From Epiperipatus broadwayi (taxonomy: Eukaryota; Onychophora; Udeonychophora; Euonychophora; Peripatidae): 64,000 nt of DNA. A model generated the notes under the pieces. The model was not told where the DNA came from. It ran no database searches and saw nothing but the letters and a program-made list of their open reading frames with translations. The stretch is taken from assembly GCA_028023455.1 (NCBI GenBank), contig JAQFVV010012530.1, positions 2,376,909-2,440,908 on the forward strand. The letters are read 5' to 3'. This document shows, piece after piece, positions 54,470-64,000 of the stretch. Each line of letters begins with the position of its first letter. Within the stretch, counting starts at the first letter, position 1. A program made the position numbers and the translations under genes.

Positions 54470-55360
54470 CACCTGGGTCTCATTTTATGCTAATTATTTT
54501 AATGCGATTTTGAAGTTGTGCGATTCATGTTTCTTCTTAATATCTTTCATATTTCACTATATTTATTAGATATCAAGAAATTAAAATTATTAATAACTTA
54601 TTTTGACTTGAAATACTTTTTTTTTTTCAAAAATATAACATTATATTCGCAGCTAATTTGATTATGGCCTGAAGCTGTATATCTTATCTTCTATGTAAAT
54701 AACCTACTTATGATAATGAGTAAATAATAATAATAATAGATTTATACTTATGTATAAAAATATTGCAATAAATATTCAAAAATTTTAAACTTTTAAAATA
54801 TATTTTGTTAGATATAACAGAAATAAAAGAATTTTTAGATTGTTAAAATAAATAACAAAGATTTTATTGATTTTTTAAACTGAAAAATAATCTTTCTAAT
54901 GATAATGTATAATCTTTTTGTTTTGATTGCGATCTCATTTTTTAAATATAAAAACAGAAAACCATTCACATAGCACAAGACTGAAAGTGGCGCGAGTTGT
55001 ACACACATCACATATCTGATTCTCAAATGAATGCATATTCTCAAATAGCGGTGATGATTAAAATATGTATGAAAAAATGTAAAATTAAATACTGTAGTTA
55101 ATAAAAAAAGTAAAAAAAAGTTTGTCTTGCATTAATTTTTTTCAAATATTTGAAATTTTTTATTAGTCATACTTTATTTCCTTATTTTTTTAATGCAAAT
55201 TTTAAAGTAATTTTTCCTTGTTGCTTTGTTTTTATGTGATTCTAAAAATTACTGGAACATATCCACCATTTTTCAAGGTAAGTTAAGTCTATTTTTGTGC
55301 AATTTCTTTTGTGCGTGTTTTCTGAGGAACTTATCTACCGCATAAAATGAGACCCAGGTA
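54470..55360. mobile_element. Tigger/pogo-like TIR element, second copy (~890 bp)
   Basis: Starts CACCTGGGTCTCATTTTATG after TA and ends CATAAAATGAGACCCAGGT before ATATAT. The first 90 bases (GCGATTTTGAAGTTGTGCGA, TTCATGTTTCTTCTTAATAT) and the last 200 (CTTATTTTTTTAATGCAAATT ... TTTTGTGCAATTTC, GAGGAACTTATCTACC) match the copy at 47.1 kb. The middle is shorter. A third isolated right end lies at about 55388-55459 (TTTGTGTGATTTCTTTTGTG ... CATAAAATGAAACCCAGGT). Confidence 0.8.
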
Positions 55361-55387
55361 TATATATTACAACAGGATTTCAACCTT

Positions 55388-55459
55388 TGTGTGATTTCTT
55401 TTGTGCGCATTTTCTGAGGAACCTATCTACTGCATAAAATGAAACCCAGGTATATATAT
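55388..55459. repeat. Duplicated right end of the Tigger-like element
   Basis: A second copy of the element's terminal ~70 bp sits 28 bp beyond the first right end, both followed by TATATATT. A local duplication, or a second nested insertion. Confidence 0.7.
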
Positions 55460-55461
55460 TG

Positions 55462-56228
55462 CAGCAGGATTTCAACCATGGACCCAATCCAAAGAATGGT
55501 GATGAATATCGAAGAGCTTTATCAATTTCATGGCTTACTGTTGAAAACATTAATGCAGCAGTAATATTTCCTGCTCATCATCATCATCCATATAGATATG
55601 CCTCTATCCTAAGTATATCAATTTAATGTTTAATTACATAGCAAATGAATAGGTTCTAAAAGACACGAGCTCTGGACATTTTTCATTTGTTTTGGACTGG
55701 TACAATCAACCAAGACCTATTACAATACCACTTCATTACTTCAACAAGAAATGACCAGAAATCCCAATTCAATATTTTCATTCATTATGTGGTAATCCTA
55801 AAAGCACTGTGCAGTATCTTGGGATCTAAGAAATTCAACTATGATACTGCACAAATTTAATTCCTTATTGATTTGATGAAATGCAAAAATGAGAATGAAA
55901 ATAGGCTAAAGTTTCAAATTCAACAGTACTTTATACCAAGCAGTAACAATAATATAAAAGAGTGAACCCTCTCTCCTCAACTAATGAAATCTACTACAAG
56001 ACTTGTAGAACTACAAATAAACATTATCAATGAGACATTTAAAATGCTATAAGTTTAATACAACATAATGGCTTAAACCAAATTTTCATTACACTCCATT
56101 TTCATTACTTTAAACAAAAAGATATCTCCCCCCCCCCCATGTTTTAATTACACTATACTGAAGAAGAAAAAAATTAATAATCATATGAAAATTCTATAAT
56201 AAACATATACACTTTTACATATTTGATT
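55462..56228. other. Non-coding DNA, no supported gene
   Basis: CATCATCATC run near 55577, C run near 56128-56137. A sequence starting TTCAACCATGGACCCAATCC (55471) also has a weak counterpart at 63603-63690 (TTTTAACCATTACCCCAATC, TGAGCAGGAAATATCATCAT), so part of this may be an old repeat. Confidence 0.4.
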
Positions 56229-56364
56229 ATAAATATAATGGATATACTGAACTTTAGATGTAATTAGAAGGGATTTGTATGCAGACTTTTCAAGCTTCCT
56301 TCAACTATCCACTCCATCTTATATAACCAATACACATGACAAACATGTGAAAAATATAAATGAT

Positions 56365-56408
56365 CTTAAATATATGTATTTTGTGCTGAACTAGCACTCA
56401 TCAGTTGG
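56365..56408 (-). ncRNA. Hammerhead motif, family 3 (left arm)
   Basis: Minus strand: CCAA - CTGATGA - GTGCT AGTTC AGCAC (perfect 5-bp stem II) - AAA - ATACATAT - A - TTTA. Stem I and stem III are partly decayed, and G12 is A. Confidence 0.55.
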
Positions 56409-56692
56409 TTCAGATCATCATCTCCTACATACATATATAATCAGTATTCAGTTTATGTTAAGATAGCAAATCTTCAACCTTTAATGGACAGGCTTCAATC
56501 TTCTCCACCCTTCAACTCTTCAGCCATCCATATTATTGTAAATATGATGATGAAATCCATATTTTCCAATAATATGGATGGCTGAATTCAAAAGTGGAGA
56601 AGACTGAAGCCTGTTCATTACAGTTTGAAGATAAGCTATTTCAATATAAACTGAACACTAATTGTATATATGTGTGTGTGATGATGATCTGA

Positions 56693-56734
56693 TCAACTGA
56701 TGAGTGCTGGTTTAGCACAAAATATGTATATTGA
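56693..56734 (+). ncRNA. Hammerhead motif, family 3, best fold (right arm)
   Basis: TCAA (stem I) - CTGATGA - GTGCT/AGCAC stem II with loop GGTTT - AAA (56719-56721, where GAA is expected) - ATA/TAT stem III with loop TG - A17 at 56730 - TTGA, which pairs with TCAA. Everything matches a type I hammerhead except that G12 is A in both arms, so this copy should be inactive unless the ancestral G is restored elsewhere in the family. Confidence 0.65.
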
Positions 56735-57034
56735 AGATCATTTATTTTTTCCACATGTATGTGGATATGGGTATCGATTATATAAAATGGAGTGGATAGC
56801 TGAAGGGAGCTTAGAAGTCTGCATTCAAATTATCTCTAATTACATCTAAAGTTCAATATCTACAATATACTTGTAGTCAAATATTACAGATTCAGCCTGA
56901 ATTCTGCCAATTCCTCTTCTGTATATTTAAATGGGTGTATTAAGGTCCTATATATAAGATATCAGAGTGATTTAAAGTAATCAACATGAGTATGGCAACA
57001 AAATTGGCATCAACAAAGGCTTTGAATATTCCAT

Positions 57035-57340
57035 CACTAGATTTTCAATAATGTGGATGGCTGAAGATTTGGAGGGTGGAGAAGAGTGAAGCCTATCCAT
57101 TAAAGTTTGAAGATTTGCTATCTTAATATAAATTGAGCACTGATTATATAAATGTGTAGGAGATGATGAACTGGACCAACTGATAAGTAGACTGCATATG
57201 CATGAATTATATATATATTGGAGATCATTTACCATTTTCACATGTATGTGATCATGTGTATCATTTATAAAATGGTGTGGATAGTTGAAGAGAGCTTGAA
57301 AATCTGATTCAAATTCCTTCTAATATTACACTTAATATAA
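57035..57340 (+). repeat. Family 3 repeat, third copy
   Basis: AATGTGGATGGCTGAAGATTTG, GAAGAGTGAAGCCTATCC, TGATGAACTGGACCAACTGA and GTGTGGATAGTTGAAGAGAG follow the right arm of the 56.2-kb foldback in order. The hammerhead at 57176-57221 keeps stem I CCAA/TTGG but has CTGATAA and a GAA box with a longer TA-rich stem III. Confidence 0.7.
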
Positions 57341-57461
57341 ATATACAGATAAATATGTAATTTACTTTAAAGCAAAATAAACTAGCATTAAACATAATAA
57401 TCCATATTTAAATAAATCAATGGTAACTCATAAACATATGCATTAAGATTTTATTACATGT

Positions 57462-57725
57462 AACACACACACACATATATATATATCCTTCACTGATGAT
57501 AGCAAATTAGCTTGAAATCAGCTGATCTGAGGTTGGGCAAAATGAAAGAGATAGTTAATTCTGATTCTTTTGTTGTTTATGTAAACAAACTTTTGTCGTT
57601 TATGTAAACAAACGTACGCTTGGTTGGTGTTTTTGGTAAAACGCCATCTATTGATCATAAGTACAAGCGACAGCAAGTTAACGTGATTAAAACTTGTTTT
57701 TGTTTTTCATATATATATCAAACAT
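57462..57725 (+). repeat. Hammerhead repeat, family 2
   Basis: A unit beginning with (AC)n(AT)n, the ribozyme, TGAGGTTGGGCAAAATGAAA, a direct repeat CTTTTGTYGTTTATGTAAAC, then GGTAAAACGCCATCTATTGA and ending in (AT)n at 57708-57719. Only one copy in the window, so boundaries are inferred from the flanking microsatellites. Confidence 0.5.
57488..57532 (+). ncRNA. Hammerhead ribozyme motif, family 2 (complete)
   Basis: CTTCA (57488-57492) - CTGATGA (57493-57499) - T AGC/GCT stem II around AAATTA - GAAA (57514-57517) - stem III ATC/GAT with loop AGCT - C17 at 57527 - TGAGG (57528-57532), pairing with CTTCA (one G-U). All invariant residues are present, so it is a plausible active type I hammerhead. 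It follows a CA/TA microsatellite (57462-57486) and precedes a ~230-bp block with duplicated TTTATGTAAACAAAC (57580 and 57602) that looks like the rest of the repeat. Confidence 0.8.
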
Positions 57726-58860
57726 GCTTACCAAGTTTCTCTCAAATAAGCTTATGTCTGCTTCAGTAATAACTTCCCAATTTTCAAAATATTTGGTTTT
57801 TGAAAATCCAAGTACAATTTGTTCTTTTAGAGTTCATCAGTAAGTTGTTCCATTTCATGGTCTCACTTATTATTCTAGGCTTATTATTAAGTACATTCAT
57901 TAATGAGATACAACCTTCAGTTATTTTTCCTTATTAATTCAGACTGATCACACATGATTAACTATTATTTGGTCATTTTCCAAGTTCAGATGGAAGCATA
58001 AGTATGTTCCTTTTTTACCATTATCTTGTCACATGTTAACATGATCAATCGGTAAAATTTTCGATGGAATCAAGCAACTGTCATTTCAATCTTTGGACAA
58101 AAAAATTTTTTTCCAGATGACAGTGGAAATCATTTTTCAGACTATGACTTGATTTTGTAACTTTTGTCTTATGTAAGGCTACACACTAGGACAAAGTACA
58201 ACCATAATCATACTTAAAAACCATTTTATAAAATGTTTAATAATGCAGAAAGTGTTCTTCTCTCACCAGCAAATAAATATAGCTTACTGATTCGGCTTTC
58301 ACTACAGACAGATGGATGCGGACAACTATTCATTGTACACCAATAAAAATTTATAGTTCATCAAACAGTTTTAAATACTCTGCTAGCAAAATACATTCTG
58401 ATTCAAATTCTATTAGCCAGTTTACAGTTAAATGTCACCACATTTCAAAACATACTTTTCAAAAACATGTTATCCAACATCTCAAGCTGTCTACCTCTCA
58501 AAACTATCTTATTTATTTTAATATCAATCTTTAATTACATGTTTCATTATCATCAACAACTTTTTTAATTAAAAATAAAAAAAAGAGAGAAATGGAAATG
58601 GTGAGCAAATACATAATTTTTTGTTACAAATTTGAATTCGCTTTGAAACAAATCATGCTTAAAATTAATTTTATTATTATAATATTATATATATATAAAT
58701 GATCAGACATTTATACATAAAAAATAGACATATGTCATTTTAAAGTTAGCTTTATTCTTGCTGATCATGCTTTCGATATATTGTATATCATAATCATAGC
58801 TCTTTTACATTTTTATTATTGGTGGTATGTATTGTGTTATTTGAATTTTTATTTAAATCT
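57726..58860. other. Non-coding DNA, no supported gene
   Basis: Frame 58316-58534 is Ser/His-rich without motif or splice context. Nothing else was recognised. Confidence 0.4.
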
Positions 58861-58869
58861 TCTCAGAGA

Positions 58870-60300
58870 GCCTGCTTCTTTGAAAGAGGAGTGCTAGAGG
58901 TTTTTTTATTTATCGTGAATTGATCTTTGGTTATGGTCCAAGTCTCCTTGATTTTTCTCTCTCTATTGCCCTTCCCAGTACAAACAATTCTCGTTTTAGA
59001 TAAATTGAATTTATGGTCTAGATGTTATTTATGTTCTGTAAATATGGATGAATATTCATTGATTCTCTTAGGTCTATTATAATCTATTATAAAGATAATT
59101 GTGCTGGGCCAATCTTGTTGAATGATAAGCATTTGCAGTTGGTTTGGTTGCATATAATTTTGTAGACTGTTTGATGAGCCAATTCAGTGGATAATTTATC
59201 TTTCAAATTGTTCAGTACTTTATTTAAAGATCACGGAGAATGAAAACTTATATTAAATTTCTCAGAACAAATTATTTTTAGTTTCTTAAAATTTTTTGGA
59301 ATGTATGGTAGGCTTATCGATTTCTAGGTATCTTCAGGTTGAGGCTGCAAGGTTTTCCATTTTGTTGTAAAATCTATCAATTGTATTATAAATTTTACTG
59401 ATGTCATAACCCATGTTTTGTAAAAATTTAATATATGTGTTAGTGTTATTTGTTCAATCTATTTTGAATTTACACAATTTTTGCATTTCTATGTAAGAAA
59501 CCTTTAAAACCAGCATATTTGTTGGCCATGGGCGTCCTTGAATTGGGGTAGTTTTCCCCTCTTATGTTTATTGGTTTTAATACCGTTTTATAATTTAGTG
59601 AATGGAGCTGTCTTTGGGCATAAAGATCTAAGAATTTGATAAAATGGTTCTTGTCTTCTTTTTCAATAGTCCAAATTAATGAAGATGCTTGTTACAATTC
59701 GTGATAAATGTTTGTGATTTGTACGTTGGTTGCACATACATCTACATGTCTATAATATGTTGGAAGATGGGAATGTATACTTTTGAATAATTTTGTTTTC
59801 AATCTTTGATAAATATAAACTGCATATGATGCTAATGAAAGGGAGTCCCATTGGCCATCTGTAATAAATTTAATAATATTTCCCACTGCCACTGCAATAA
59901 AGTCCTCACTGCTCCATTTCAATGTTTCCATTCTGAACACTTTTTATGCATATTATAAATGATATTTTGTAGCATTTTGAGAATAAACTCTATTGATTGT
60001 AGTCAAGGGATGGATTTGTAGACCTCTTTTGCATCTACAAGGCTATTTTGTTGTTAGTGTCTATTTTTGAGTTTTTGATTTTATTTATAAATTCATATGA
60101 TGACTTTATTGTCTATCTGCCAAAACATTAATTCTTTGGTTAACCAAGTCATAGAGATACAATCCTCTAAAATTTATTATTAGTCTAAAAGAGCTGTTCT
60201 CTTTGTGCAATTTTATATTAGCGAATATTCTTGGTACTATTGCCACTGACGAGTACATTTTGAGACATTCGGTCTTATTGAGTGCTTTTCTGCAGTGTTT
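58870..60300 (-). pseudogene. Penelope-like element relic (third)
   Basis: The minus strand from about 59640 reads KFLDLYAQRQ, then KPINIRGENYPNSRTPMANK, YAGFKGFLHRNAKI and, with stops, HIY-IFTKHGL. This aligns block by block with KPFEIRGFIHPHSNSPSSHK...LAGLQAFLYRNMQL...HLYTKDLL at 27.6 kb, the segment between RT and GIY-YIG nuclease. The frame at 59692-59940 covers the preceding palm/thumb region. 60050-60250 holds earlier RT remnants (SSFRLIINFRGLYLYDL), and 59090-59200 the decayed nuclease region (AYHSTRLAQHNYLYNR). Riddled with stops. Confidence 0.6.
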
Positions 60301-60476
60301 TCCAGTATTGATGAGATAAATTTATCTTTTTTATATTATAAATTGTAGGAGGCTATTTAAGTAAATTTAAGATTATTAATTTTAATAACTTGATAACTTT
60401 TTGTTTAAAACCATGAAAACATTATATGTTCATCATTTCATATGCTTACACATGCTGTTAATAAGAGTACCAAACT

Positions 60477-60516
60477 CCTCACTGATGAAAGTCACAAGTT
60501 AGAAACTAATCTGTGG
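60477..60516 (+). ncRNA. Hammerhead motif, family 1 (copy e1)
   Basis: CCTCA - CTGATGA - AAGTCACAAGTTA - GAAA - C TA AT - C - TGTGGG. Core boxes are intact, but stem III is AC/AT with a C-A mismatch and stem II is weakened. Confidence 0.6.
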
Positions 60517-60929
60517 GTGTTGGATGAGTAGGCACTAGATAGGCATTTTATGCACAAATCTTCCTGCATCCACTGATTATGAAGGTTTGCACTTGGTGGC
60601 ACTACTTTATGGAAAGTTTGGTACTCTTATTAACAGCAGTGTAAGCATATGAAATGGTGACCATGTGATGTTTTGATGGTTTTACATCTATCCTGCCCAT
60701 ATGATAATGGTGACTGTGGTTTTTGAAAAACCAAAGACACCAAAATATATTGATGCTGAATGGAGTTCAAAACTATGTGACTATACAAGCGTATGTGGTT
60801 CGTTTGGAAGCATCACAGTGTTTTCATCTTGGGTTCCTAACTTTATAGTTAACCAAATAGGTAAAAGGAGGCTGTTGGGGGTTTGAATTGGATCTAAGAT
60901 CTAGGTGCAGTGCTCTCAAATCCAAGGTT

Positions 60930-60969
60930 CCTCACTGATAAAAGCTGCAAGCTAGAAACTAGTCTGGGG
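60930..60969 (+). ncRNA. Hammerhead motif, family 1 (copy e2)
   Basis: CCTCA - CTGATAA - AAGCTGCAAGCTA - GAAA - C TA GT - C - TGGGG. Stems are good, but G8 of the core is A (CTGATAA), which should abolish general-acid catalysis. Confidence 0.65.
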
Positions 60970-61089
60970 ATGTTGGATGAATAGGTACTAGATAGGGATT
61001 TCATGCACAAAATCTTTCTGCATCCACTGATTACAAAGACTTGCACTTGGTGGCACTATTGTATGGAGAGTTTGGTACTCTTATTAACT

Positions 61090-62835
61090 TTTGTTTATCT
61101 TTTAATTTTAACAATTGCAATTTGTTTACAATCAGCAAATTTCAATCTATCTTATATTCTATTTAATACATTATATTATTTTATTTACACACAGAAATAA
61201 AATATATAGCAGAGAGCATATTGACACATCCAAATCATTATCACCAGAATTCACCCTACTCTCTCTCTACCCCACCCTATATTAATATACCTTCTTTTTT
61301 AAAAAAACCTTTAGCTTGTTATGAAAGGCTACAATACCCTCATCCAAGATGGAGAATAAAATTGAGTTGAAGTACTTTTCATGGCACATGTCTCAATCAA
61401 TTTTATTACAATTCCAATATTTAATTTTCATCATGATCAGCTATTTTAACTTTTTCTCTCTGTCTTATGAGCTGCATCACATCTTTTTAGATTACCAACT
61501 GTTTTGTTATTATGCTAATAATAAGATATACATGGTTGGTTGGTTTTTTTAATAGATTTGACTGCTTTCTAACAATTTGAATAATATGCATACTGACTCA
61601 CATGTCTAGGGTAGATATAAATATTCAATCACCAAACCAAAAGTACATAATGCAGCATGAATATCAGGAGAGTTATCTCATTTTAAGTACCATAAACAAC
61701 TCAAGACTCAGAATATATAAAAAAAATATTTGATAAGCTAAAGCTTTTTTTGCTCATGATGCTTTATGAGATTTAAAGATTTAGAGTTCAAGGTACAATT
61801 CTGTCTATGGCAAACAATATACAATTTCAAACTAAGATTAAGTCTTGCTTGTTTTAGAGATGTAGTAGTTGTTCTTATGAACTTTAAAATGGGGATAAGT
61901 GCAGTGCTATAATATACTACTACATGGAGCATGGCAAACATATGACATCATCATGTATCCATCACCATAACTTAAAGAGCAGTAAACATAAATCAAACAG
62001 CTAAAAGCTACCTCCAGTCTCTGAAAATATATTTTTTCTACTCCATCTTGGACATTAACTTTTTTTTCCTTTATCTTTGTTTGAACAAAGATCAGACTGA
62101 GTGATAAAATTCATTTACTTATTAATGAGTGACTTATGATTAGCATAATTATTTTCTGGATGGACTATCAGTTGATTTTCTTTTTCTCTTCCATGGTGGT
62201 GGTCCATATGATGTTTTCTGTAAAAGATTAGATTCCCTTTTTCAGACATTATAGAATTTGTTGCTTAATACATTTCTCAGCACCATATACAATAAATTAC
62301 TGTCTGTGTCAATTAGCATTATTTCAATGTGGCTTGGAAAGCCATGCCTCACAATTCAGATATTTTATGATTCAGAAAATGGGTTAGCTGTTAGGTTCTC
62401 AATTTACCCAGATGTCTTTTGAAGAATAGCATATCCCACAAGGCTGGATTTTTTCTTGTGATATCTTATGCTTGGCACCTCCCTGATAATTTAACTAAGC
62501 CTACTTAAATTCATTAAAACTCCATGGATGGATAAATAAGGAGTCCCATCAGGATTAGGCTTTTGTGAGCTTGCTTCTTTCATTATCAGATTTCAGCTGA
62601 AATATTATTCTAGACTATTTAAATATTCAATAAGTATTTTGTCCACATTGCTTGAAGAGTTTATGATCTTTAAAAACTGTTTTACTATACCAGATGTATT
62701 ACTGAATCAGGTTCTAAATTATTCTCCTCTTCAGATGTACTGTTGTGAACATCTCTTTTTGGAAAATTTTTTATCCAAACATTAATCTGTGGTCAGCTTT
62801 TAACTTTTTCTATTCAATTATTTTCTTTTGCTGAT
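61090..62835. other. Non-coding DNA, no supported gene
   Basis: Frames at 61349-61552 and 61738-61941 lack motifs. 62330-62720 is slightly less AT-rich and may continue the retroelement relic to its right. Confidence 0.4.
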
Positions 62836-62839
62836 CATC

Positions 62840-63240
62840 ATCTTTAAGTTGAATTTTCTTTAACACACCTTCCCAAAGATCATTGATTTCTTCTTGTATC
62901 AAATTTAACTTTTCCTTTTGTACCTTTGCCAATTTTGATATCCTCTACAACTGGTTTATTTTGCTATCCTGTTCTTCTTTATGCTGCCTGACCTCTTGAT
63001 AGACCTAATCTACTTTATTATATCCAAGCTCAATCCTTCCTACAACCTCTTCAAAATTTCTTCTTTTAAATGAGTTTGACCATCTTTTATCTTCTCTCTC
63101 AATTGAGTTTGACTATCTTTAATTCCTCTCATTTCTTTGGGTATACTCTTCATCTGGCTTTTATTTTCTTCAGTCATTTGATTACCCTTATTTTCACATC
63201 TTTTGGCACACAAATACCATTGTTTCATCAGACCCATTCT
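62840..63240 (-). pseudogene. Coiled-coil gag/ORF1-like relic
   Basis: The minus frame 63040-63237 reads MTEENKSQMKSIPKEMRGIK, then DSQTQLREKIKDGQTHLKEE. A Lys/Glu/Gln heptad pattern continues past a stop as KVQKEKLNLIQEEINDLWEG (~62870-62930). Repeating xxxMRGIKDSQxxLREKIKDGQ blocks of this sort are common in the N-terminal coiled coil of retrotransposon Gag-like proteins. No zinc knuckle, protease or RT follows, so the assignment is by composition and repeat pattern only. Confidence 0.4.
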
Positions 63241-63244
63241 TTCC

Positions 63245-64000
63245 TATAGCTTTCAATTTTTTCCAGTTTGTTCTTTGTTAATACTGAGATCTACTGCCAC
63301 ACATGGCTTTATGATCTCTGTTATATCATCAATACTTTTTCTGTCTATATCTTGAACTTATATTTCTGCTTTTGCTTTTGTAATCATCCACTTTCATTTG
63401 TGAACAAAAACAATAGTAAAAAAATTTTTTTATCTTTAATTTCTTCTATTTCATTAATGAGTATCCATCTCTCATACCAACAGCAGCCCCGTTTATATAT
63501 TTTTCATATCCACCTCTTTCCTTCCCTAATATATCTTTTCTTGCCCATATTGTACAATCATATTTTCTTTATCTCAGGGTTTGAGACAAATGTAATGGAA
63601 TTTTAACCATTACCCCAATCAAAATATTGGTGATGAGCAGGAAATATCATCATTGCTTGACTAATACATTATCAGCAATAGACTTAGAAATTGGTAAAGC
63701 CTTTCAGTGTGCTTCTCACTAATCTTTTGATTGGATTCACAATAGAAATCTTTAAATAATTCACTGCAAGGCAAAGGCTTTTTCAACAGTCCTTAAAAAG
63801 AGTGCATTAATCATACCAAGTTTGTTAATCATCGGGCAATATGAATTTAAGATTCTCATTTTTGTTTCTATTCACTAATTAAGTTAGATATTCACTTTAC
63901 TGATCATTATCAGATTTTTATTGGCTACCTGAAAAAAAAAAAAATACAATGTCTGACTTGAACTTTTTCAAACTTCACCAAGTCAAGATTCATAAACAAA
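63245..64000. other. Non-coding DNA, no supported gene
   Basis: Pyrimidine-rich open frame 63268-63606 has no motif; a weak repeat shared with 55471-55580 starts at about 63603. Nothing supported beyond. Confidence 0.35.

Larger units (their letters stand above)
56230..56875. mobile_element. Foldback element carrying hammerheads, family 3
   Basis: The left arm 56230-56536 is the imperfect reverse complement of 56565-56870. Landmarks: TGAACTTTAGATGTAATTAG / TAATTACATCTAAAGTTCA, CCACTCCATCTTATATAA / TTATATAAAATGGAGTGG, CAGCCATCCATATTATTG / CAATAATATGGATGGCTG. Each arm has one hammerhead fold facing the centre. A third, direct copy of the right arm lies at 57035-57340. Confidence 0.8.
60440..61085 (+). 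mobile_element. Head-to-tail dimer of hammerhead repeat, family 1
   Basis: Two direct units with ribozyme cores 453 bp apart (60482 and 60935). Both units end GGTGGCACTACTTTATGGAA / GGTGGCACTATTGTATGGAG followed by AGTTTGGTACTCTTATTAAC. Between them are the family body blocks TGACCATGTGATGTTTTGAT, GACACCAAAATATATTGATG and CTTTATAGTTAACC. TAAGAGTACCAAACT (60462-60476) at the left and AGTTTGGTACTCTTA (61069-61083) at the right are reverse complements. The open frame 60701-60886 inside the body is not a gene. Confidence 0.75.

Noticed and set aside
54835-55044. Minus-strand ORF of 69 codons
   Set aside because: It lies inside the non-autonomous TIR element and is Ile/Leu/Lys low complexity.
1-64000. 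CRISPR arrays, bacterial operons, ribosome binding sites
   Set aside because: None seen; the window is eukaryotic nuclear DNA with spliced exons and retroelements, so prokaryotic feature types do not apply.

Overview
The window is AT-rich, repeat-dense nuclear DNA from an animal with long introns. I cannot name the species. Three things point to a metazoan: spliced exons of a vesicle SNARE of the VAMP4 type, an intron-less relic of an FNDC3-like gene, and several animal retroelement classes (CR1-like and RTE-like LINEs, Penelope-like elements, a Ty3-like LTR element). Degenerate CCCTAA repeats at 20.3 kb fit a TTAGGG-type telomere lineage, such as a mollusc or another lophotrochozoan or a cnidarian, better than most insects. 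This is weak evidence.

Host gene. Four exons on the minus strand (52990-53033, 33171-33224, 31362-31462, 14082-14161) join in compatible phases (0-2, 2-1 for the next exon pair, then 1-0). They encode an acidic N-terminal segment, the R-SNARE helix with its zero-layer arginine, and the WW juxtamembrane segment. The transmembrane exon and the start exon were not found. Nearly everything between 14 and 53 kb is therefore intron, and it is full of transposons. Two other exon-like open segments on the same strand (31151-31229 and 27286-27393) do not fit the VAMP phase and are unidentified.

Layout. 0.4-3.3 kb: a degenerate hammerhead repeat, then a Penelope-like element with inverted terminal repeats that carry a tRNA-like promoter. 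3.4-4.4 kb: LINE reverse-transcriptase relic. 5.7-6.5 kb: hairpin MITE and a hammerhead repeat. 6.6-7.4 kb: FNDC3 retrocopy. 7.5-8.8 kb: Ty3-like gag/protease relic. 13.1 kb: near-perfect 80-bp hairpin. 18.5-25.4 kb: a CR1-like LINE on the minus strand (PHD plus SGNH esterase ORF1, then APE endonuclease and RT), split by a 1316-bp TIR transposon with an 8-bp target duplication and by a hammerhead-repeat dimer with a 14-bp duplication. 25.9-26.6 kb: a second, 5'-truncated copy of that LINE. 26.7 kb: mariner relic. 27.6-28.45 kb: second Penelope relic. 31.8-32.8 kb: inverted pair of hammerhead repeats. 34.7-35.4 kb: RTE relic. 46.4-48.7 kb: ~120-bp satellite split by a pogo/Tigger-like TIR element, with a second copy of that element at 54.5 kb. 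53.3-57.8 kb: two further hammerhead-bearing repeat families. 58.9-60.3 kb: third Penelope relic. 60.4-61.1 kb: head-to-tail dimer of the first hammerhead repeat.

Most notable result. Three structurally different families of repeats can be folded, base by base, into hammerhead self-cleaving ribozymes: invariant CUGANGA core, stem II, GAAA box, stem III, NUH site and a matching stem I. Several occur as ~430-450-bp head-to-tail or inverted pairs, as expected of Penelope-type terminal repeats or animal retrozymes. Coordinates of repeats are approximate to some tens of bases unless a target duplication is given.
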